Source of the DNA: Streptomyces nigra
GTDB taxonomy: Bacteria; Actinomycetota; Actinomycetes; Streptomycetales; Streptomycetaceae
DNA length: 64,000 bases
NCBI RefSeq assembly: GCF_003074055.1
Contig: NZ_CP029043.1
Coordinates: 6,316,501-6,380,500 of the forward strand
Reading direction: 5' to 3'
Part shown: piece after piece, positions 37,781-46,161 of the stretch
Numbering within the stretch: position 1 is the stretch's first letter
Layout of the letters: every line of letters begins with the position of its first letter
The notes under the pieces: model-generated
What the model was told of the DNA's origin: nothing
The model's database searches: none
What the model saw: the letters and a program-made list of their open reading frames with translations, nothing else
Program-made: the position numbers and the translations under genes

Positions 37781-37942
37781 GGGCCTTTCGTTCGGGTCAG
37801 GCCGGGCTCGCGGGGTCTGGTGCCGCACCTTGCCGCGGGGTCGTCGGTTGCCATGGCTCCGCCATGGCGCCCTCCTCCGCCTTGCGGTGCACGGCCTCAG
37901 GCCCCGCTCCCTGATCCGGCCTGACCCAAACGAAAGGCGCCC
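37781..37942. repeat. 162-bp imperfect inverted repeat, MITE- or REP-like
   Basis: The ends are near-perfect inverted copies: GGCCTTTCGTTCGGGTCAGG at the left against the complement of CCTGACCCAAACGAAAGGC at the right. Internal parts pair too (GGTGCCGCACCTTGCCGCGG with the GTGCACCGCAAGGCGG complement), with GCCATGGCTCCGCCATGGC at the centre. The whole element could fold into one long hairpin. It reaches the stop codon of the following minus-strand gene and may also act as a bidirectional terminator. Confidence 0.75.
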
Positions 37943-38166
37943 TAGTCCGGGCACCAGGTCCGCAGGAGGTGGAAGAACTCCTCCTCGTGGCCCGTCAGCC
38001 CCGCGTCCGCCAGGGCCTGTTCGGCCTCGGCGAGGACGGAGGGCGGCACGACGGGCGGCCGGCCCGGTCCTGAGGCACCGTCGAACGCGGCTCGCACGGT
38101 GTGCAGCAGCCGCAGGTAGGCCTGGACGGCGGTGCGCTCGCGGTCGGTCAGTACGGCGGTGGGCAT
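37942..38166 (-). CDS. Small hypothetical protein (74 residues)
   Basis: Starts MPTAVLTDRERTAVQAYLRL from an ATG with GGAGAG nine bases upstream and ends EEEFFHLLRTWCPD. Predicted all-helical, no membrane segment, no known motif. Codon use is typical of real genes. It lies downstream of the XRE/ImmA-IrrE pair on the same strand with a 129-bp gap, so co-transcription is possible but not shown. Confidence 0.65.
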   Translation of the reverse strand: MPTAVLTDRERTAVQAYLRLLHTVRAAFDGASGPGRPPVVPPSVLAEAEQALADAGLTGHEEEFFHLLRTWCPD

Positions 38167-38295
38167 CGGTCGGCTCTCCCCGGGTCGGCGTCGTCGCGCC
38201 CCGCACGCAGGGGCGCCACCCACCAGCTTGCCGTCCACCACTGACAACGGGTCCGGACCGGCCGTCCGTTCACCGGATAGGCGCAGGTCGGACGG

Positions 38296-38862
38296 TCAGC
38301 TCTGCGGACCCAGATAGCCGAGCGACGCCTCGATCCGGCCCGCCAGATGGTCGCGCCGGCCCCGCTCCGAGGAAACCGCGAGCCAGGCGCGGCACTTGCT
38401 CGCCAGCAGCAGGCCGAAGGCCTCGGCCTCCTTCTCCTCCGCCTGGTCGAAGTGGTTGCGGGCGGCGACCTTCAGGACCGCCGAGCGCAGGTCGGCCTCG
38501 CTGCCCAGCATCCGGGCCGCCACGGAGGCGCCCTCGATGCTGTGGCTGCAGTGACCGGCCTTCATGTGCCACAGCTCATGGCCGAGGATCACCAGCTGGT
38601 GGTCGGGCGCGGTGCGCTCCTCGATCACCACGAGGTCCTGGTCGGCCATGTCGAGCCACAGCCCGCTCGCGGTGCCGGGCGGGAAGGCGGCCGTACGGAA
38701 GTGGACGGGGCGGCCGCGGCGTCTGCCCATGGCGTCGCACAGCGCGCCGTACAGCGTCTCGGGCGCCGCGGGCGCGGGAAGCCTCAGCTCCGCGACCAAT
38801 TCGCCGCACAGGCGGCGCATTTCCCTACCGATGCCCAATGGTCTCCCGTTCCTCCCGGTCAC
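38296..38862 (-). CDS. ImmA/IrrE-family metallopeptidase
   Basis: 188 residues from a GTG that overlaps the stop of the XRE gene (GTGA). The zinc motif HELWH lies in VILGHELWHMKAGH, followed by a downstream acidic helix (AEEKEAEAFGLLLASK) typical of this family. Such proteases cleave a partner XRE repressor, or act as the toxin-like half of a two-gene module. The pairing here with an XRE gene is the classic arrangement. Natural trigger and targets are unknown. Confidence 0.88.
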   Translation of the reverse strand: MTGRNGRPLGIGREMRRLCGELVAELRLPAPAAPETLYGALCDAMGRRRGRPVHFRTAAFPPGTASGLWLDMADQDLVVIEERTAPDHQLVILGHELWHMKAGHCSHSIEGASVAARMLGSEADLRSAVLKVAARNHFDQAEEKEAEAFGLLLASKCRAWLAVSSERGRRDHLAGRIEASLGYLGPQS

Positions 38863-39509
38863 GACTCGGGCCGCTTGACGCTCTCCAGGAGCATGTCCAG
38901 CCACTCGGCGACCTTGTCGCGGTGCTGGTCGGTGGGGAGCTGGGCGGCCCGCCAGGCGATGCCGCGCACACCGTGGTCCTGCAGGAGCCTTTCCAGCGGG
39001 TCCTCGGCGGGCTGGGCCGCCTCGCGCTCCGCGAGTCTCTGCAGCAGGTCCTGCTCGGTGCGCTGGAGCGCCCCGGCCAGCGCCTCGGGGTCCTCGGCGG
39101 TCAGGAAGCCGGCGTGCACGCGGAAGAAGCGCTGGATGGCGTCGCAGTGCTCCATGGTGGGCCGCCGGTCGCCGTTGATGAGGGCGCCCGCCTGCTGCCG
39201 GGACATGCCGGCGCCGTCCGCGATCTCCTGCTGGGTGTACCGGCGGCCGTTGGGCTTGAGGCGGGTGCGGCGCAGGAGGTCGAGCCGCTGGAGGAACCGG
39301 GCCTGCACATCGGGCTCGCCCGCGGGCCGGCCGCTCAGCAGGGCCTTGACCACGGACTCCGGGACTCCGGAGGCGACGGACAGCCGGCCGGTGTCGAAGA
39401 CCTCCGTGTGCGGGACGTCGAGCCGGTCGGCGAGCGCGGTGACGCGGGCGACGACGGCGGGCAGCGCGGCCGTCACCGTGGCGCCAGGGCCCTCGAAGCC
39501 ATCCGTCAC
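38859..39509 (-). CDS. XRE-family helix-turn-helix regulator
   Basis: 216 residues from a GTG with AGGAGA eight bases upstream. The DNA-binding unit is YTQQEIADGAGMSRQQAGAL, followed by INGDRRPTMEHC, in the middle of the protein. Helical regions lie either side, the N-terminal one (ARVTALADRLDVPHTEVF) resembling a dimerisation segment. It is translationally coupled to the ImmA/IrrE protease, which is expected to bind or cleave it. Autorepression is likely. Confidence 0.88.
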   Translation of the reverse strand: MTDGFEGPGATVTAALPAVVARVTALADRLDVPHTEVFDTGRLSVASGVPESVVKALLSGRPAGEPDVQARFLQRLDLLRRTRLKPNGRRYTQQEIADGAGMSRQQAGALINGDRRPTMEHCDAIQRFFRVHAGFLTAEDPEALAGALQRTEQDLLQRLAEREAAQPAEDPLERLLQDHGVRGIAWRAAQLPTDQHRDKVAEWLDMLLESVKRPES

Positions 39510-39656
39510 CGACAGATCTCCTACGTCTCTCACAGGCTTCTCACAACCTGTTGCCGTGAACTCGACGAAGATTACCGGGTGGTTCGAACGCGCATCCAGG
39601 TTCCGCCACAACTGTGGCCAATTTCAGCCGTCAACAGGCAGGGAATGCCACGATAG

Positions 39657-39686
39657 TTGACATGGCTCGGGCGTGGGCATCAGGAT
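39657..39686 (+). promoter_or_regulatory. Candidate promoter for the MmyB-like gene
   Basis: TTGACA at 39657-39662 and CAGGAT at 39681-39686, 18-base spacing, 47 bp upstream of the ATG. The -35 is perfect and the -10 moderate. Confidence 0.45.
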
Positions 39687-39732
39687 CGGGGCGCCGCGTG
39701 AAGGCCGCATAGGCAAGAGGGGTGACCTCCCG

Positions 39733-40395
39733 ATGGCATATCAGGCAGGTGGGCAGCGGTCCGTACCGCGGCCCGTCCCCGACCGCCCCGAGGCCCAGGC
39801 GTACCTCCGGGACTACGCCGCCCTCGTGGAGGCCGTGCCCTTCCCGTCCGTCGTCGTCGACCACCGCTGGGACGTCGTCCTGGCGAACAGCGCTTTCGCG
39901 TCACTTTTCATGGCCGTGGGCCCGCACCCCACCGCCATGCCGCACGACAACCTCCTGCGCTTCGTCCTCTTCCACCCGGACGCCGCCGCCGTCCTCGGCG
40001 ACCACGAGACCGGCTGGTGCCTGCCGATGCTGGCGCACCTCTCCGAGGCGCTGGAGCGGCACGGCCACGACCACGCGCTCCAGGCCGTCCGCCGGGACAT
40101 CGCCCAGGACCCCCTGATGGAGGCCGCCTACCGGCAGGGCCTGCCGCACTGGATCCGCGCGGTGGGGGAGCGGGCCGTCGAGGAGGACGGCGCGGTCCGC
40201 CCACTGCACCACCCCGACCCCCGCTGGGGCTCCACCGAGTGCCGGGTCGTCGACGAGACGCCCGCGACCCTGCGCGAACTGGGTTACACGCGGCTGACGC
40301 TGGTGCTGCGCGAGGCGCGCCGTGAGCGGGGCAGGGCGCGCGGGGCGCGTCGTGACGCCTCGTATCTACGCGTGGTGCCCACGCCCGAGGACTGA
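39733..40395 (+). CDS. MmyB-like PAS-type ligand-binding protein
   Basis: 220 residues. The core, FPSVVVDHRWDVVLANSAFA then NLLRFVLFHPDA and later GSTECRVVDE, matches the MmyB-like ligand-binding domain usually found after an XRE helix-turn-helix. Here no DNA-binding domain is present; the ATG is the first plausible start and the N-terminal 30 residues are unstructured. It may sense a fatty-acid-like or other hydrophobic ligand and act through a partner, such as the divergent XRE protein. Confidence 0.78.
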   Translation: MAYQAGGQRSVPRPVPDRPEAQAYLRDYAALVEAVPFPSVVVDHRWDVVLANSAFASLFMAVGPHPTAMPHDNLLRFVLFHPDAAAVLGDHETGWCLPMLAHLSEALERHGHDHALQAVRRDIAQDPLMEAAYRQGLPHWIRAVGERAVEEDGAVRPLHHPDPRWGSTECRVVDETPATLRELGYTRLTLVLREARRERGRARGARRDASYLRVVPTPED

Positions 40396-40436
40396 ACGGG
40401 GCACCGTCGGCGTTCAGGTCGCCGACGGCGCCCCGT
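40396..40436 (+). terminator. Hairpin after the MmyB-like gene
   Basis: ACGGGGCACCGTCGGCG (40396-40412) pairs with CGCCGACGGCGCCCCGT (40420-40436), one mismatch, seven-base loop. It separates this gene from the hydroxyproline operon. Confidence 0.8.
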
Positions 40437-40492
40437 CAGCACGCCACCCTGCATTCACCCAGGTTCCGCACTGTTCCGTCCCGCAGTGGTGT

Positions 40493-40513
40493 GTGACATA
40501 GTACTGATGTGAC
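40493..40513 (+). promoter_or_regulatory. Operator and leaderless promoter of the hydroxyproline operon
   Basis: GTGACAT-AGTACTG-ATGTGAC is a near-palindrome that includes the GTG start codon at 40509. CATAGT (40497-40502) is a plausible -10, which would place the transcript start at the codon itself, a leaderless mRNA. AGTAC and GTGAC reappear at the promoter of the downstream GntR gene. Confidence 0.5.
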
Positions 40514-41660
40514 CCAGGGACTGACCTGCGACGTCGTGGTCGTCGGAGCCGGTATCACGGGTGCCGCCTGCGCCCTGTACGCCGCCCGGGCCGGCCTCGA
40601 CGTGATCCTCGTCGACCGCGGCCCGGTCGCGAGCGGCACCACCGGTGCCGGCGAGGGCAACATCCTCGTCTCCGACAAGGAACCGGGACCCGAGCTCGAC
40701 CTCGCGCTGCTCTCCGGGCGCCTGTGGCGGGAGCTGGCCGAGGAGTTCGGGCCGTCCGTCGAGTACGAGGCGAAGGGCGGCCTCGTCGTGGCGTCCACCC
40801 CGGACGGGCTCGCCGCCCTGGAGCGGTTCGCCGCAGCGCAGCGCGCCGCCGGAGTCACCGCCGAACCCGTCGTGGACGGGCGCCTGTACGACCTCGAACC
40901 CGACCTCGCCCCCGGTCTTCCCGGCGGCGTCCACTATCCGCAGGACAGCCAGGTCATGCCCGCCCTCGCCGCCGCCACCCTGGTCCGCGCCTCGAAGGCC
41001 CGCCTCCTGACCGGCGTCACCGTGACCGGAGTCCTCCGCACCCGCGACGGAGCGGTCCGCGGGGTGCGCACCGACCGGGGCGACCTGCACGCGCCCGCCG
41101 TCGTCAACGCGGCCGGCACCTGGGGCGGCGACCTCGCCGCGCTCGCCGGCGTCCACCTCCCCGTCCTGCCCCGGCGCGGCTTCGTCCTCGTCACGGAACC
41201 CCTGCCGCGCCGGATCCGGCACAAGGTGTACGCCGCCGACTACGTGGCCGACGTCGCCAGCGACTCGGCCGCGCTGCAGACCTCCCCGGTCGTCGAGGGC
41301 ACGGCCGCGGGCCCCGTCCTGATCGGCGCGAGCCGCGAACGCGTCGGCTTCGACCGGACGTTCTCGCTGCCCGTCGTGCGGGCCCTGGCCGCGGGTGCGA
41401 CCCGGCTCTTCCCGTTCCTGCGGGACGTCCACGCGATGCGCGCCTACCTCGGCTTCCGCCCGTACACCCCCGACCATCTGCCCGCCGTCGGCCCCGACCC
41501 CCGTGTCCCCGGGCTCCACCACGCCTGCGGCCACGAGGGCGCCGGCATCGGACTGGCCCCCGCCACCGGTCACCTGATCGCCCAGGCCCTGACCGGGCGG
41601 ACCCCCGCGCTCGACCTGACGTCGTTCCGCCCCGACCGCTTCCCCGAGGAGGCCGTGTGA
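40509..41660 (+). CDS. D-hydroxyproline dehydrogenase, FAD subunit (HcnC/DAO type)
   Basis: 383 residues. FAD motif VVVGAGITGAACALYAARAG at the N-terminus, SGTTGAGEGN after it, and a C-terminal ACGHEGAGIGLAPATG typical of the beta subunit of three-part amino-acid dehydrogenases. It oxidises cis-4-hydroxy-D-proline to the pyrroline in complex with the next two products. The GTG start may be leaderless. Its stop overlaps the ferredoxin-like subunit start (GTGA). Confidence 0.88.
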   Translation: MTQGLTCDVVVVGAGITGAACALYAARAGLDVILVDRGPVASGTTGAGEGNILVSDKEPGPELDLALLSGRLWRELAEEFGPSVEYEAKGGLVVASTPDGLAALERFAAAQRAAGVTAEPVVDGRLYDLEPDLAPGLPGGVHYPQDSQVMPALAAATLVRASKARLLTGVTVTGVLRTRDGAVRGVRTDRGDLHAPAVVNAAGTWGGDLAALAGVHLPVLPRRGFVLVTEPLPRRIRHKVYAADYVADVASDSAALQTSPVVEGTAAGPVLIGASRERVGFDRTFSLPVVRALAAGATRLFPFLRDVHAMRAYLGFRPYTPDHLPAVGPDPRVPGLHHACGHEGAGIGLAPATGHLIAQALTGRTPALDLTSFRPDRFPEEAV

Positions 41661-41959
41661 CCAGCCCCCTGGACCTCGCCGACGCCCACCCCGGACCCGC
41701 CTTCACGGTGACCCTCGACGGCCGGGAGATCCAGGCACTGCCCGGCCACACCGTCGCCGCCGCCCTGTGGACGGCCGGCGTCACCTCCTGGCGCACCACC
41801 CGCGCCCAGGGCCGCCCGCGCGGCGTGTTCTGCGGCATCGGCGTCTGCTTCGACTGCCTGGTCACCGTCAACGACCGCCCCAACCAGCGGGCCTGCCTGG
41901 TCCCGTTGAACCCCGGCGACGCGATCCGCACCCAGGACGGGACGGGCCACGATGACTGA
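41657..41959 (+). CDS. D-hydroxyproline dehydrogenase, [2Fe-2S] subunit (HcnA type)
   Basis: 100 residues with a ferredoxin-like cluster site C59-x4-C64-x2-C67-x12-C80 (VFCGIGVCFDC). Homologous to the N-terminal domain of sarcosine oxidase alpha and to HcnA. It passes electrons between the FAD subunits. GTGA overlap upstream and an eight-base overlap downstream keep the three subunits co-translated. Confidence 0.9.
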   Translation: MTSPLDLADAHPGPAFTVTLDGREIQALPGHTVAAALWTAGVTSWRTTRAQGRPRGVFCGIGVCFDCLVTVNDRPNQRACLVPLNPGDAIRTQDGTGHDD

Positions 41960-43391
41960 CCGCGCCACCGCCCCGCACCTCGCCGTCGTCGGCGCCGGAC
42001 CCGCCGGGCTCGCCGCGGCCCTCGCCGCCGCCGCACGGGGCGTACGGGTCACGCTGCTGGACGCGGCACCGCAGGCGGGCGGCCAGTTCCACCGCAGGCC
42101 CGCCGCCGCGCTCCGCGCCCGCAGACCCCAGGCACTGCACCACGCGTGGCGCACGGCGGAGCGACTCAGGGAGAGCCTGGAGGCGCACGTACAGGCGGGC
42201 CGGGTACGGTACTTGACGGACCATCACGTCTGGTGCGCCGAGCCCGGACCCGGCACCGGATTCACCGTCCACGCCCTGTACGGCCCCGAGCAGCGCGAGC
42301 CCGCCGAGGTGCGCGCCGACGCCCTCGTCCTCGCCACCGGCGGCTACGAGAAGGTCCTGCCGTTCCCCGGCTGGACGCTCCCGGGAGTCGTCACCGCGGG
42401 CGGCGCCCAGGCCATGCTCAAGGGCACCCTGACCGTGTCCGGCCGTACCGCCGTCGTCGCCGGCACCGGCCCGCTGCTGCTCCCGGTCGCAGCCGGGCTC
42501 GCGGCGGCCGGTGTCAGCGTGGCCGCGCTCGTGGAGTCCGCCGACCCGAAGGCCCTCCTGCGGCGCACGCCCGTCTGGGCGGCCCACCCCGCCAAGCTCG
42601 CCGAAGGCGCCGGATACGCGGCCGCGTTGCTGCGCCGGCGCGTACCGGTCCTGACCCGGCACACCGTCGTCGAGGCGCACGGCACCGACCGGCTGGAGGC
42701 CGTCACCGTCGCCGCCCTCGACGCCGGCGGACGCGTCCGCCCCGGCACCGGGCGGCGCATCCCGTGCGCGACGCTCGCCGTCGGCCACGGCATGCTGCCG
42801 CAGACCGACCTCGCCGAGACCCTCGGCTGCCGGATGGACGGCCTCGCCGTACGCGTCGACGCCGAGCAGCGCACGGACGTGCCCGGCGTGTGGGCGGCCG
42901 GGGAGACCACCGGTATCGGCGGCGCCGAACTCTCTCTCGCCGAGGGGCATATCGCCGGCCGGTCCGCCGCGGCCCGGCTGCGTGGTGCCCGGCCCGACCC
43001 CGCCGGCCTGGCGCGGGCCGCGCGGGCACGGGACCGGCTGCGGGGCTTCGCCGCCGCGGTGGAGTCCGTGTACACGCCGCCCGCGCACTGGACCGAGCAG
43101 ATCACCGACGACACGCTCGTCTGCCGCTGCGAGGAGGTCACCGCCGGCGCCGTCCGCCAAGCCGGGACCGAACTCGGCGCGGGAGACGTCCGCACGGTGA
43201 AGCTGCTGACCCGGGCCGGAATGGGCTGGTGCCAGGGCCGGATGTGCGCCCCCGCGGTCGCCGGACTGACCGGCTGCGCCCTCACCCCGAACCGCAGGCC
43301 GTTCGCCCGCCCCGTCCCCCTCGGGGTGCTCGCGGGCCGGCCGGACCGACGCGATGACATGTCAGACCCCACTGGGAGGGAATCCGGATGA
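41952..43391 (+). CDS. D-hydroxyproline dehydrogenase, FAD/NAD subunit (HcnB type)
   Basis: 479 residues. Two dinucleotide motifs are visible (VVGAGPAGLAAALAAAARG; VVAGTGPLLLPVAAGLAAAG) with GVWAAGETTGIGGAELSLAEG between FAD-binding strands. The C-terminal BFD-like domain has CRCEEVTAG and GMGWCQGRMC for a [2Fe-2S] cluster. It is the alpha subunit that transfers electrons onward to the chain or a quinone. Length is normal. Confidence 0.88.
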   Translation: MTDRATAPHLAVVGAGPAGLAAALAAAARGVRVTLLDAAPQAGGQFHRRPAAALRARRPQALHHAWRTAERLRESLEAHVQAGRVRYLTDHHVWCAEPGPGTGFTVHALYGPEQREPAEVRADALVLATGGYEKVLPFPGWTLPGVVTAGGAQAMLKGTLTVSGRTAVVAGTGPLLLPVAAGLAAAGVSVAALVESADPKALLRRTPVWAAHPAKLAEGAGYAAALLRRRVPVLTRHTVVEAHGTDRLEAVTVAALDAGGRVRPGTGRRIPCATLAVGHGMLPQTDLAETLGCRMDGLAVRVDAEQRTDVPGVWAAGETTGIGGAELSLAEGHIAGRSAAARLRGARPDPAGLARAARARDRLRGFAAAVESVYTPPAHWTEQITDDTLVCRCEEVTAGAVRQAGTELGAGDVRTVKLLTRAGMGWCQGRMCAPAVAGLTGCALTPNRRPFARPVPLGVLAGRPDRRDDMSDPTGRESG

Positions 43392-44284
43392 CCGTCACCG
43401 AGCACCGCCCCTGGCGCGGCGTCCTCGTCGCCACCGCGCTGCCGTTCGACGACGATCTGCGCGTCGACCACGGCCGGTACGCCGAGCACTGCGCCTGGCT
43501 CGTCGAGAACGGCTGCGACGGCGTCGTCCCCAACGGCTCGCTGGGGGAGTACCAGGTCCTCACCCCCGAGGAACGCGCGAAGGTCGTCGAGACGGCGGTG
43601 TCGGCCGTCGGCGGCGCACGGGTGATGCCCGGAGTCGCCGCGTACGGCTCGGCCGAGGCCCGGCGCTGGGCCGAGCAGGCGCGTGACGCGGGCTGCGCCT
43701 CCGTGATGCTGCTGCCGCCCAACGCGTACCGCGCCGACGAGCGTTCGGTGCTCGCGCACTACGCGGAGGTCGCGACGGCGGGCGTGCCGATCGTGGCGTA
43801 CAACAACCCCATCGACACCAAGGTCGACCTGGTGCCCGAACTCCTCGCCAGGCTGCACGCCGAGGGGCACATCCACGCGGTCAAGGAGTTCTCCGGTGAC
43901 GTCCGCCGCGCCTACCGCATCGCCGAACTCGCCCCTGAACTCGACCTGTTGATCGGCGCGGACGACGTCCTGCTGGAACTCGCCCTGGCCGGCGCCAAGG
44001 GCTGGGTCGCCGGATACCCGAACGCGCTGCCCCGGGAGTCGGTACGGCTGTACCGGGCCGCCGTCTCGGGTGATCTGGACACGGCCAAGGAGCTGTACGC
44101 GCGATTGCATCCGCTGCTGCGCTGGGACTCCCGGGTGGAGTTCGTCCAGGCCATCAAGCTGTCCATGGACGTCGTGGGCCGCCACGGGGGACCCGTACGC
44201 CCGCCGCGCGTCCCGCTGCTGCCCGAGCAGGAGGCCGCCGTACGGGCGGCCACGGAGAAGGCCGTCGCGGCCGGATGGGCGTAG
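43388..44284 (+). CDS. DapA-family lyase, probable pyrroline-4-hydroxy-2-carboxylate deaminase
   Basis: 298 residues of the DHDPS/NAL superfamily with Y138 (VAYNNP) and the Schiff-base K166 (HAVKEFSGD). In hydroxyproline degradation this family converts 1-pyrroline-4-hydroxy-2-carboxylate to 2-oxoglutarate semialdehyde and ammonia. Context between dehydrogenase and epimerase genes supports that role over lysine biosynthesis. ATGA overlap with the preceding gene. Confidence 0.88.
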   Translation: MTVTEHRPWRGVLVATALPFDDDLRVDHGRYAEHCAWLVENGCDGVVPNGSLGEYQVLTPEERAKVVETAVSAVGGARVMPGVAAYGSAEARRWAEQARDAGCASVMLLPPNAYRADERSVLAHYAEVATAGVPIVAYNNPIDTKVDLVPELLARLHAEGHIHAVKEFSGDVRRAYRIAELAPELDLLIGADDVLLELALAGAKGWVAGYPNALPRESVRLYRAAVSGDLDTAKELYARLHPLLRWDSRVEFVQAIKLSMDVVGRHGGPVRPPRVPLLPEQEAAVRAATEKAVAAGWA

Positions 44285-44290
44285 GGGACC

Positions 44291-45292
44291 ATGCGGAGCA
44301 AGCTCGTCCTGCACGCCGTCGACTCGCACACCGAGGGCATGCCCACCCGGGTCGTCACCGGCGGCGTCGGCACCGTGCCCGGCGCGACGATGAACGAACG
44401 GCGCCTGTACTTCCGTGAGCACCGCGACCACGTCAAGCGGCTGCTGATGAACGAGCCGCGCGGGCACGCCGCCATGAGCGGCGCGATCCTCCAGCCGCCC
44501 ACCCGCCCCGACTGCGACTGGGGCGTGATCTACATCGAGGTGTCGGGCTACTTGCCGATGTGCGGGCACGGCACCATCGGCGTGGCGACCGTGCTGGTGG
44601 AGACCGGCATGGTCGAGGTGGTGGAGCCGGTCACCACGATCCGGCTCGACACCCCGGCCGGTGTCGTCGTCGCCGAGGTGGCCGTCGAGGACGGCGCCGC
44701 GAAGGAGGTCACCCTGCGGAACGTGCCGTCCTTCGCGGTCGCCCTCGACCGCCGCGCCACCCTCGCCGACGGCCGCACGGTGACGTACGACCTGGCGTAC
44801 GGCGGCAACTTCTACGCGATCCTGCCGCTGGAGCAGTTCGGGCTGCCCTTCGACCGTTCCCGCAAGGACGACATCCTCGCCGCCGGGCTCGCGCTCATGG
44901 AGGCGGTCAACGCCGAGGACGAGCCCGTCCACCCGGAGGACCCCTCCATCCGCGGCTGCCACCACGTCCATCTGCTCGCGCCCGGCTCCACCGCCCGGCA
45001 CTCCCGGCACGCCATGGCCATCCACCCGGGCTGGTTCGACCGCTCGCCGTGCGGGACGGGCACCAGCGCGCGCATGGCGCAGCTCCACGCGCGCGGTGAA
45101 CTCCCGCTGCACACCGAGTTCGTGAACGAGTCGTTCATCGGCACCCGGTTCACCGGCCGCCTCCTCGGCACCACACGGGTCGGCGACCACCCCGCCGTGC
45201 TGCCCAGCTTCACCGGCCGCGCCTGGCTCACGGGCACCGCCCAGTACCTGCTCGATCCCGCGGACCCGTTCCCGGAGGGGTTCGTGCTGTAG
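44291..45292 (+). CDS. 4-Hydroxyproline 2-epimerase (proline racemase family)
   Basis: 333 residues. Both catalytic cysteines are present, C91 in PMCGHGTIG and C254 in SPCGTGTSARM, so it is a true two-base epimerase; the dehydratase members have Thr at one site. It interconverts trans-4-hydroxy-L-proline and cis-4-hydroxy-D-proline, feeding the dehydrogenase encoded upstream. Proline racemase activity cannot be excluded, but the operon favours hydroxyproline. Confidence 0.9.
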   Translation: MRSKLVLHAVDSHTEGMPTRVVTGGVGTVPGATMNERRLYFREHRDHVKRLLMNEPRGHAAMSGAILQPPTRPDCDWGVIYIEVSGYLPMCGHGTIGVATVLVETGMVEVVEPVTTIRLDTPAGVVVAEVAVEDGAAKEVTLRNVPSFAVALDRRATLADGRTVTYDLAYGGNFYAILPLEQFGLPFDRSRKDDILAAGLALMEAVNAEDEPVHPEDPSIRGCHHVHLLAPGSTARHSRHAMAIHPGWFDRSPCGTGTSARMAQLHARGELPLHTEFVNESFIGTRFTGRLLGTTRVGDHPAVLPSFTGRAWLTGTAQYLLDPADPFPEGFVL

Positions 45293-45318
45293 CGGCGGGG
45301 CGGGGCGGACGCCACGAG

Positions 45319-45345
45319 GATAATGAGCTCAGTACCGCGTGACAT
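45319..45345 (+). promoter_or_regulatory. Promoter and operator-like site of the GntR gene
   Basis: GATAAT (45319-45324) is close to the -10 consensus. Just downstream, AGTAC-CGC-GTGACAT (45331-45345) repeats the AGTAC and GTGACAT elements found at the start of the hydroxyproline operon. One regulator binding both sites is a reasonable inference. Confidence 0.5.
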
Positions 45346-45368
45346 TGCACAGCCCGAGGAGACACCGT

Positions 45369-46073
45369 ATGGCCGCCCAGCGCACCGGCGCCCCGTCCAC
45401 CGCCGCCGCTCCCGCGCTGCCCTCCCTGGGCGGGCGCAGGAGCAGCTACCGGGAGAAGGTCGCCGACGCTCTGCGGGCCGCTCTGATCGCGGGGGAACTG
45501 CGGCCCGGCGAGGTGTACTCGGCGCCCGGGCTCGCCGCCCGCTTCGGCGTCTCGGCGACCCCGGTGCGCGAGGCCATGCTGGACCTGGCCAAGGAGGGGC
45601 TGGTCGACACGGTGCCCAACAAGGGGTTCCGCGTCACGGCGGTCTCCGAGAAGCAGCTCGACGAGTACAAGCACATCCGCGCGCTCATCGAGATCCCGAC
45701 CGTCGTGGAACTGGCCGCCACCGCCGACCCGGTGTCCCTGGAGGCGCTTCGGCCCGCCGCCCGGGAGATCGTGCGGGCGGCGGCCGACGGTGACCTCATC
45801 GCGTACGTCGAGGCCGACACGCGCTTCCACCTCGGCCTGCTCGCCCTCGCCGGGAACGCCCACCTCGTGGAGGTCGTCCGCGACCTGCGCAAGCGCTCGC
45901 GGCTGTACGGGCTCACGGCGCTGGTCGAGGCCGGGCGGCTGCTGGCGTCCGCCGAGGAGCACCTGGAACTGCTCGACGCGCTGCTCACCCGGGACGAGCG
46001 GGCCGTAGGGGAGGTCATGACCCGTCATCTGGGGCATGTCCGCGGTCTGTGGGCGGCGGGGAACGAAGGCTGA
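45369..46073 (+). CDS. GntR-family regulator (FadR/FCD type)
   Basis: 234 residues from an ATG with GAGGAG upstream. The N-terminal winged helix has YSAPGLAARFGVSATPVREAML, and the C-terminal all-helical FCD domain includes EADTRFHLGLLALAGN with the metal/ligand Asp and His. It lies right after the epimerase gene and shares operator-like bases with the operon promoter, so it is probably the local repressor responding to hydroxyproline or a breakdown product. Confidence 0.9.
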   Translation: MAAQRTGAPSTAAAPALPSLGGRRSSYREKVADALRAALIAGELRPGEVYSAPGLAARFGVSATPVREAMLDLAKEGLVDTVPNKGFRVTAVSEKQLDEYKHIRALIEIPTVVELAATADPVSLEALRPAAREIVRAAADGDLIAYVEADTRFHLGLLALAGNAHLVEVVRDLRKRSRLYGLTALVEAGRLLASAEEHLELLDALLTRDERAVGEVMTRHLGHVRGLWAAGNEG

Positions 46074-46123
46074 CGGGGCGCGAGGCGAGGGCTGACGCGG
46101 CGCGGAACGAGGCCCGACCCGTA

Positions 46124-46158
46124 CGCAAGCAGTTTGCATTCCTTGCGCTATTCTTGCG
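46124..46158 (+). promoter_or_regulatory. CGCAAG/CTTGCG operators and promoter of the LacI gene
   Basis: CGCAAG (46124-46129) faces CTTGCG (46142-46147), and a further direct CTTGCG lies at 46153-46158. TATTCT (46149-46154) is a fair -10 only seven bases before the ATG, so the mRNA may be leaderless. CTTGCG recurs upstream of the binding-protein gene, as expected for the operator of this LacI protein. Confidence 0.6.
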
Positions 46159-46161
46159 TTC

